In this document: in pieces, positions 60,110 to 64,000 of the stretch | Numbering within the stretch: position 1 is the stretch's first letter | Layout of the letters: each line of letters begins with the position of its first letter | From: JAFEBO01 sp036392375 | Lineage (GTDB): Bacteria > Planctomycetota > Phycisphaerae > Phycisphaerales > UBA1924 | Length of the DNA: 64,000 nucleotides | Reading direction: 5' to 3' | NCBI GenBank assembly: GCA_036392375.1 | Contig: DASVYC010000064.1 | Coordinates: 1 to 64,000 of the forward strand | Notes under the pieces: model-generated | Database searches by the model: none | Seen by the model: only the letters and a program-made list of their open reading frames with translations | What the model was told of the DNA's origin: nothing | Program-made: the position numbers and the translations under genes

Positions 60110-60372
60110 GCACGTGGTCAATGCCACGCTCCCCCGTGATGCGGGTTGGCGAGGTTCACCACAAGTACACTGGCCGAGCAGCGTTGCGCGGTTAGAGTGA
60201 CCATGAATCGCTGATGCATCGGCGGCGGTATCGACTTGGTGTCGCCGCGATGCGATGCCGCGCGGAGCGCTGCTGCGCGAACGGATTCGTCGTACAGGAC
60301 ATCGGCTCCCGCGCACGCGGATGAGTGGTTCATCGCTGCGCGCCCGCCATGGACCCAGAAAAGGAATGACCC
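60110..60372. other. intergenic leader of the gene at 60373
   Basis: 263 bp between the hairpin pair and the next gene. I see no gene and no clear promoter; AAAAGGA about 10 bases before the ATG is a ribosome site. Confidence 0.5.
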
Positions 60373-61116
60373 ATGCAGACCGTTCCACGCGCGTTGGCCG
60401 CCGTCGCCATGTCCGCCTCATCGAGCCTCGCCGGTGCGGCGTTCTATTTCGACTACTTCCCCTGGCTGCAGCAGACCCGCGATGCACACCTCGTCTCCAC
60501 GTTCAGCGCCCCGACGTGGCCGATCGGGCAGGTCATCTTCGGCGCTTGGTACGAGGGCGAGGCGAGGTTCGTCGGGCTCGCGGGCGAGCCCTCGGCGAAC
60601 CTGTACGTCATGCCGGACTTCGCCTCGCCGCTGTCGGGGCCTGCGCTGTGCGCCCAAGGCATGGAGGACATCGAGATTCGTTTCGACGAGCCGGTCCGCG
60701 CTATCTCGTTTGATTACGCCGTCAGCGTGCCAGGCAATGCCCGGGCCCGGTTCATCGACGACGCCGGGCGTGTCGTCGGCGATGCGACGCTGGCCGCGGG
60801 GAGCGTTGGCGTCATCGGGTTCGTGTCCGCGGGCACGATCCGCACCGTGCGCTTCTCCGGCAGCGGGCTGAGCACTGGCGACAACTTCATCGACAACCTG
60901 TCGGTCGGCGATCACCGCTGCCCGGCCGATCTGAACAGCGACGGCGTGGTCACCGACGCCGACTTCACGCTGTTCGCACGCCGCTACGACATCGTGGATT
61001 GCAACAACCCCAACATGGGCGGCGGGTGCGTCGGCGATCTCAACCGCGACTGGGCGGTGGATGATGCGGACTTCCAGATCTTCGCCGTGGCGTACGACAA
61101 GCTGCTGTGCGACTGA
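60373..61116 (+). CDS. secreted dockerin-tailed protein, paralogue of the gene at 58042
   Basis: A 247-residue secreted protein: signal MQTVPRALAAVAMSASSSLA, a beta domain parallel to that of 58042 (PTWPIGQVIFGAWY, DIEIRFDEPVRAISFDYAV, NFIDNLSVG), and a double EF-hand tail CPADLNSDGVVTDADFT and CVGDLNRDWAVDDADFQ ending LLCD. The signal is somewhat poor in hydrophobic length. Function unknown; a duplicated ligand-binding domain is likely. Confidence 0.75.
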   Translation: MQTVPRALAAVAMSASSSLAGAAFYFDYFPWLQQTRDAHLVSTFSAPTWPIGQVIFGAWYEGEARFVGLAGEPSANLYVMPDFASPLSGPALCAQGMEDIEIRFDEPVRAISFDYAVSVPGNARARFIDDAGRVVGDATLAAGSVGVIGFVSAGTIRTVRFSGSGLSTGDNFIDNLSVGDHRCPADLNSDGVVTDADFTLFARRYDIVDCNNPNMGGGCVGDLNRDWAVDDADFQIFAVAYDKLLCD

Positions 61117-61188
61117 GCCAAGACACCGCGGCGGTCGGGAATGACCGCCGCGGTGTCGACAGGTTCACGGCTGATTGTGGTACGCGTG

Positions 61189-61857
61189 TTACTTCGCTCC
61201 GCTCCAGCGCTGGGCTTCGAACGCGGCTTCAAGCGGGACGCCCGCCAGGTTCTTCACCTGCGTGCTGATGGTCTTTTCCGCGATCACGCCGATGACTTCG
61301 AGCGCCTGCCGACGCGAGTACCCCGCGCCGAGGAACGCGGCGAGCTCCTCGTCGCTCACTGCGCCCTTGGTCGCGATCAGCCGGACGGTGAACGCTCGCA
61401 AAGACTCGAGCTTCGCGTCCTCGATCGACGCCCCGCGGCGGAGCGCGTCGAGCTCGGACGCCTGGCGCGACATCCCCGATGCCACGGTGCAGTGACCGGC
61501 GACGCAGTATGCGTTGCCCAGCTCCCGGGCCGCCACGATGGACACCAGGTTCCGCTCGACCGGGGTGAGTTCTCCCGTCGCCAGCGCCTGGTTCAGCTCG
61601 GTCACGCCGCGGAGCAGCGCGGGCGATTCGGCGATTGTCGCGTTCATGTTGGGCACGAAGCCGAACGCCTTCTGGATAGCTTCGAGGATCCCGCCCGAAG
61701 CCGGCGACGCCGACTGGGGCGTGTGGATCGCGAAGCCGCGTTCGGTTTTGCCCGCGGCGGCGTCGAGCACTCCCGCGGCGTGGACACCGGCCACTCCGGC
61801 CCCAACCGCCCCCACCGCGACCACCGACGCCGAAACCAACTCAGACAGCTTCTTCAT
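61189..61857 (-). CDS. carboxymuconolactone decarboxylase/AhpD-family protein
   Basis: A 222-residue protein with a helical AhpD-like core: GFVPNMNATIAESPALLRG, LTPVERNLVSIVAARELGNA and YCVAGHCTVA. AhpD uses two cysteines in a CxxC arrangement with a downstream His; here the first position is not Cys (ELGNAYCVAGH), so classical thiol peroxidase activity is doubtful and a CMD-like or alternative role is possible. An N-terminal ~35-residue stretch (SASVVAVGAVGAGVAGVHAA) looks like a signal peptide. Minus strand, 121 bp downstream of the SDR gene. Confidence 0.75.
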   Translation of the reverse strand: MKKLSELVSASVVAVGAVGAGVAGVHAAGVLDAAAGKTERGFAIHTPQSASPASGGILEAIQKAFGFVPNMNATIAESPALLRGVTELNQALATGELTPVERNLVSIVAARELGNAYCVAGHCTVASGMSRQASELDALRRGASIEDAKLESLRAFTVRLIATKGAVSDEELAAFLGAGYSRRQALEVIGVIAEKTISTQVKNLAGVPLEAAFEAQRWSGAK

Positions 61858-61978
61858 GACGATTGCCTTTCCTTGTTTGTGCCACGCACCACTCGGCGCG
61901 GCCAGAGCCCCACACGCACGGAAACAAGCCGCGTGTCATCCGAACACCGCGATCACACCGGTCGTTGAGAGCAGGCGT

Positions 61979-62701
61979 TCACACCAGCCGATGCCCGCCG
62001 TCCACGTGCAGAACTTCCGCGTTCATCGATGGGTTGCGCATCAAGAACAACGCCGCGTCGGCGAGTTCCTCGGGCGTGGCTAACGCTTGGGTCGGGATCT
62101 TCGTTGCGACCGACTCGAACATGGCTGCTTTGCCCGCGCCGAGAATCGGGTCCCACATCGGGGTGTCGGTCCAGCCGGGGGAGAGGGCGTTGACCCGAAT
62201 GGGCGCGAGCTCGAGCGCCAGACAGCGGGCCAACTGCTCCGAAGCCGCGGTCGCGACGGCCGTCGCCCACGCGCCCGCCACCGGCCGGTCGGTGGAGAGT
62301 CCGCCGGTGAGAACGATGGAGCCGCCGGCCTTCATCCGCGGCACCGCGGCACGAACGACATGAGCCGCGGCGTGGACTCTGCCCAACGCCGTCGCGAGCG
62401 CGTCGACCGGCCCGTCGCGGAACCCGCCGCCGACAAACGAACCCGCGGTCACCAGCAGATGGGTCGTCGCGTCGATCTCGGCGAAGACCCGAGCCACCGC
62501 CGCCGCGTCGAGGGCATCCACGCTCCGCGTCGTCAGCCGCCCGCCCAAGCCGTGGGCGCCCGCCGCCTCGCTCAGTGAGTGCAGGCGATCGGGTGAGCGG
62601 GCCAACCCGGTCACCTTTGCCCCGGCTTTGAGCGCCGCCAAGGTCGCCGCCCGCCCGATCCCCGAGCTCGCCCCCACCACCACAACGTGCTGACCTTTCA
62701 T
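61979..62701 (-). CDS. short-chain dehydrogenase/reductase lacking the YxxxK motif
   Basis: A 240-residue Rossmann protein. NAD(P) motif GASSGIGRAA near the start, LLVTAGSF, and LAPIRVNALSPGWTDTP. The usual catalytic Tyr-x3-Lys is absent: the equivalent region reads AGAWATAVATAA. Several SDR subfamilies without this motif are known; the activity may be non-canonical. Located downstream of a TetR gene on the same strand with a matching operator at 62713, so it is the likely regulated target. ATG at 62701 follows AAAGGA. Confidence 0.8.
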   Translation of the reverse strand: MKGQHVVVVGASSGIGRAATLAALKAGAKVTGLARSPDRLHSLSEAAGAHGLGGRLTTRSVDALDAAAVARVFAEIDATTHLLVTAGSFVGGGFRDGPVDALATALGRVHAAAHVVRAAVPRMKAGGSIVLTGGLSTDRPVAGAWATAVATAASEQLARCLALELAPIRVNALSPGWTDTPMWDPILGAGKAAMFESVATKIPTQALATPEELADAALFLMRNPSMNAEVLHVDGGHRLV

Positions 62702-62712
62702 GGAATTCCTTT

Positions 62713-62728
62713 CATACTGTACAGTCTA
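62713..62728 (-). promoter_or_regulatory. TetR operator of the SDR gene
   Basis: On the minus strand TAGACTGTACAGTATG, containing the 10-bp palindrome ACTGTACAGT, 12 bp before the SDR start codon. It aligns to the site at 63335-63350: both are preceded by ATTT and share TAGA.TGTA.AGT. Position and resemblance suggest binding by the TetR protein encoded upstream. Confidence 0.65.
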
Positions 62729-62744
62729 AAATAGGAGAAGAAAA

Positions 62745-63329
62745 CTACCCCGCGAGCACCGCTTCCGCCACCGCACAGATCTCGGCGGCCTTCTGGCGCT
62801 GAATGCCCCGACGCCCCTGCAGCGCCAAGCCCTGACCCAGATTGGCAAAGAACTCGGCTACCGCCCGCTCGTCGATGGATGCGGCCAGCTCGCCACGCTC
62901 CTTGCCCCGGGCGATGGCGTCGCGAAACGCCTTCTCGATCCGGCCGTTGTGTTTGTCGCAGATGGCGGCGACGTCTTTGTCCTGGTCGGCGAACTCGATG
63001 AGCGAGTTGCAGACCAAACAGCCCTTGAAACCGGACTTGGAGACCCGATCGGCCCAGCCGTTGAGCACCGCCCGGATCGATTCCATCACGGGTCGATCGC
63101 GCCCCAGTTCGTCGATCAGCCATTGGAAGCGGGTGTAGCCGTAGTGATCCAGGGCCTTGAGGAACAAGGCCCGCTTGTCGCCAAAGGTGTGGTAGAGGCT
63201 CTGACGAACGACGCCGGTCGCTTCGGACAACTCGTCGATGCTGGCCCGCTCAAAGCCGCGGGCGAGGAACACAACCATGGCCCGCTCGAGGGCCTCACCG
63301 GCGTCAAAGGTGCGAGGGCGTCCGGCCAT
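62745..63329 (-). CDS. TetR/AcrR-family transcriptional regulator
   Basis: A 194-residue regulator: N-terminal TetR helix-turn-helix MAGRPRTFDAGEALERAMVV, FARG-like LARGFERASIDELSEATGVV, and SLYHTFGDKRALFLKALDHY; a C-terminal ligand-binding part with GFKGCLVCNSLIEFA that contains two cysteines, which might sense an electrophile or oxidant. Promoter TTGACA/TATAGT lies directly upstream and overlaps an operator; its predicted start leaves almost no leader, so the mRNA may be leaderless. It probably represses itself and the SDR gene. Confidence 0.9.
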   Translation of the reverse strand: MAGRPRTFDAGEALERAMVVFLARGFERASIDELSEATGVVRQSLYHTFGDKRALFLKALDHYGYTRFQWLIDELGRDRPVMESIRAVLNGWADRVSKSGFKGCLVCNSLIEFADQDKDVAAICDKHNGRIEKAFRDAIARGKERGELAASIDERAVAEFFANLGQGLALQGRRGIQRQKAAEICAVAEAVLAG

Positions 63330-63334
63330 AGTTC

Positions 63335-63350
63335 TAGACTATACATTCTA
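63335..63350 (-). promoter_or_regulatory. TetR operator in its own promoter
   Basis: On the minus strand TAGAATGTATAGTCTA, a near-perfect palindrome covering the -10 of the tetR promoter and only 6 bp before its start codon; aligned with the site at 62713-62728 it gives a consensus TAGAMTGTAYAGTMTR. Confidence 0.7.
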
Positions 63351-63365
63351 AAATTGAGTTGTCAA
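63338..63365 (-). promoter_or_regulatory. tetR promoter
   Basis: Minus-strand -35 TTGACA (plus 63360-63365), 16-bp spacer, -10 TATAGT (plus 63338-63343). Transcription would start at about 63331, next to the ATG at 63329, predicting a leaderless or nearly leaderless message. Confidence 0.75.
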
Positions 63366-63431
63366 GGCGTTTGTTCACCGTTGCACACCAGAATCCCGGC
63401 GTTGCGTCCGCCGCCAGCTTGTTTCGCCCGC

Positions 63432-63460
63432 TTGTCACCGTGGCGGCTCCCACCTACCAT
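63432..63460 (+). promoter_or_regulatory. promoter of the rplK operon
   Basis: -35 TTGTCA (63432-63437), 17-bp spacer, -10 TACCAT (63455-63460). It precedes rplK with about 200 bp of leader and is divergent from the tetR promoter 70 bp away. Confidence 0.65.
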
Positions 63461-63466
63461 GTCGAC

Positions 63467-63664
63467 CCACCCCGAAGCGCACGCCCAGGGGAGGGACAAC
63501 TCGGACCGCGTGTACTACCGCTCCGACCCCACCGGATCGCCTTGGCCTAAAGCCTTGGCGGACAGGCACATGGGCTTCGCCGCCCGGGGTTCCTGGAGCC
63601 GCTCGTCTCCCGCTCGTATGGCGGGTTGGCACGGCTCTCGGCGGACGGTGGGAGGTTGATATCG
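63467..63664 (+). other. leader of the rplK transcript
   Basis: A 198-nt leader. The short frame 63459-63659 in it is not convincing as a gene. Ribosomal protein leaders often carry a binding site for L1 or L10; no specific structure could be identified by eye. GGGAGG at 63651 is the rplK ribosome site. Confidence 0.4.
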
Positions 63665-64000
63665 ATGGCGAAAAAAGAAGTCACACAGGTTTTCAAGATC
63701 ATGGCCCCGGGTGGGCAGGCGACGCCTGCGCCACCGCTTGGTCCCGTGCTGGGCTCCAAGGGCGTGAACCCCGGTCAGTTCATCCAGAAGTTCAACGCCG
63801 CCACGGCGTCCTTCAAGGGCAAGGTCGTTGGTTGCATCGTCACGGTGTACAACGACAAGAGCTTCGACCTCGAGGTCAAGAGCTCGCCCGCCAGCGTCCT
63901 TATTAAGGATGCGGCCAAGGTCGAGAAGGGCTCGGGCGTCCCCAACAAGAACAAGGTCGGTCAGATCACCAAGACCCAGGTCAAGGCGATCGCGGCGACC
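63665..64000 (+). CDS. rplK: 50S ribosomal protein L11 (runs off the window end)
   Basis: The first 112 codons of L11. Seen: MAKKEVTQVFKIMAPGGQAT, PPLGPVLGSKGVNPGQFIQK, and the region SFDLEVKSSPASVLIKDAA. L11 binds the GTPase-associated centre of 23S rRNA. The usual neighbours rplA, rplJ and rplL should follow beyond the window; rpoBC, normally at the end of that cluster, is 38 kb away on the other strand. Confidence 0.95.
   Translation, partial: MAKKEVTQVFKIMAPGGQATPAPPLGPVLGSKGVNPGQFIQKFNAATASFKGKVVGCIVTVYNDKSFDLEVKSSPASVLIKDAAKVEKGSGVPNKNKVGQITKTQVKAIAAT

Noticed and set aside
63459..63659. Short frame in the rplK leader
   Set aside because: No domain, poor composition, and the ATG overlaps the -10 of the rplK promoter; better read as an untranslated leader.

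Overview
The window looks like chromosomal DNA of a high-GC planctomycete, most likely of the class Phycisphaerae. The clues are secreted proteins ending in cysteine-rich dockerin-like EF-hand tails (word CPADLNGDGF), a pseudopilin with an AFTLIEL leader, a surface protein with a VPSP/arginine sorting tail, large PQQ-like propellers, a divergent RNA polymerase pair, and many short palindromic or word-repeat spacers between genes. No phage, insertion sequence or CRISPR array was seen. The lineage call is an inference from protein style, not a database match.

Layout. 0-5.5 kb: LptB-type ATPase, PEGA lipoprotein, remnant of a subtilase, small membrane protein, single-domain response regulator, solitary beta-class DNA methyltransferase between palindromes, exported FKBP isomerase. 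5.6-10.5 kb: CpcT/CpeT-like secreted protein, glycosylasparaginase-like Ntn hydrolase, AsmA-like protein, TPR lipoprotein. 10.6-15.6 kb: promoter, cobalamin riboswitch, then four overlapping or tightly spaced genes (surface protein, PQQ-like propeller with dockerin, pseudopilin, BFD-like iron-sulfur protein) and a second BFD-like gene. 15.6-25.3 kb: secreted cysteine-rich protein, rpoC, rpoB. 25.5-37 kb: acetyltransferase, rsmD with a large insertion, structured intergenic RNA candidate, LuxR regulator, lipoprotein, pyrB, DUF2798 protein, Ala/Pro-rich membrane protein, rsmE, rnr. 37-46.4 kb: DUF5658-like protein, 1444-residue TPR/propeller protein, LEA-like lipoprotein, Nif3 family protein, ispE, ROK kinase. 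46.4-56.1 kb: DinB-like protein, FHA-GAF histidine kinase, phospholipid methyltransferase-like enzyme, sugar-phosphate transferase, two acetyltransferases, hutI, cytochrome b561-like protein, Fpg/Nei glycosylase. 56.2-61.1 kb: an all-plus-strand island of secreted proteins, namely four tandem Kazal-like miniproteins followed by three dockerin-tailed proteins. 61.2-64 kb: AhpD-like protein, SDR and TetR genes with two matching operators, then the promoter, leader and start of rplK.

The most interesting system is the 10.6-15 kb operon. A good sigma70-type promoter places its start at the first base of a cobalamin aptamer whose closing stem I can pair. Downstream genes are translationally coupled and encode exported or surface proteins rather than known B12 enzymes. 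An all-surface, B12-responsive module with a beta-propeller suggests capture or uptake of corrinoids, but this is inference. The same operon carries palindromic repeat DNA translated inside protein leaders: the pseudopilin leader holds a ~179-bp element with a second, inverted copy at 2.55-2.73 kb.

Second in interest is the Kazal-like array, and third the variety of intergenic short-word repeats (several families, some shared between distant loci). rpoBC lies about 38 kb from rplK and on the opposite strand, so the usual rplKAJL-rpoBC cluster is broken.
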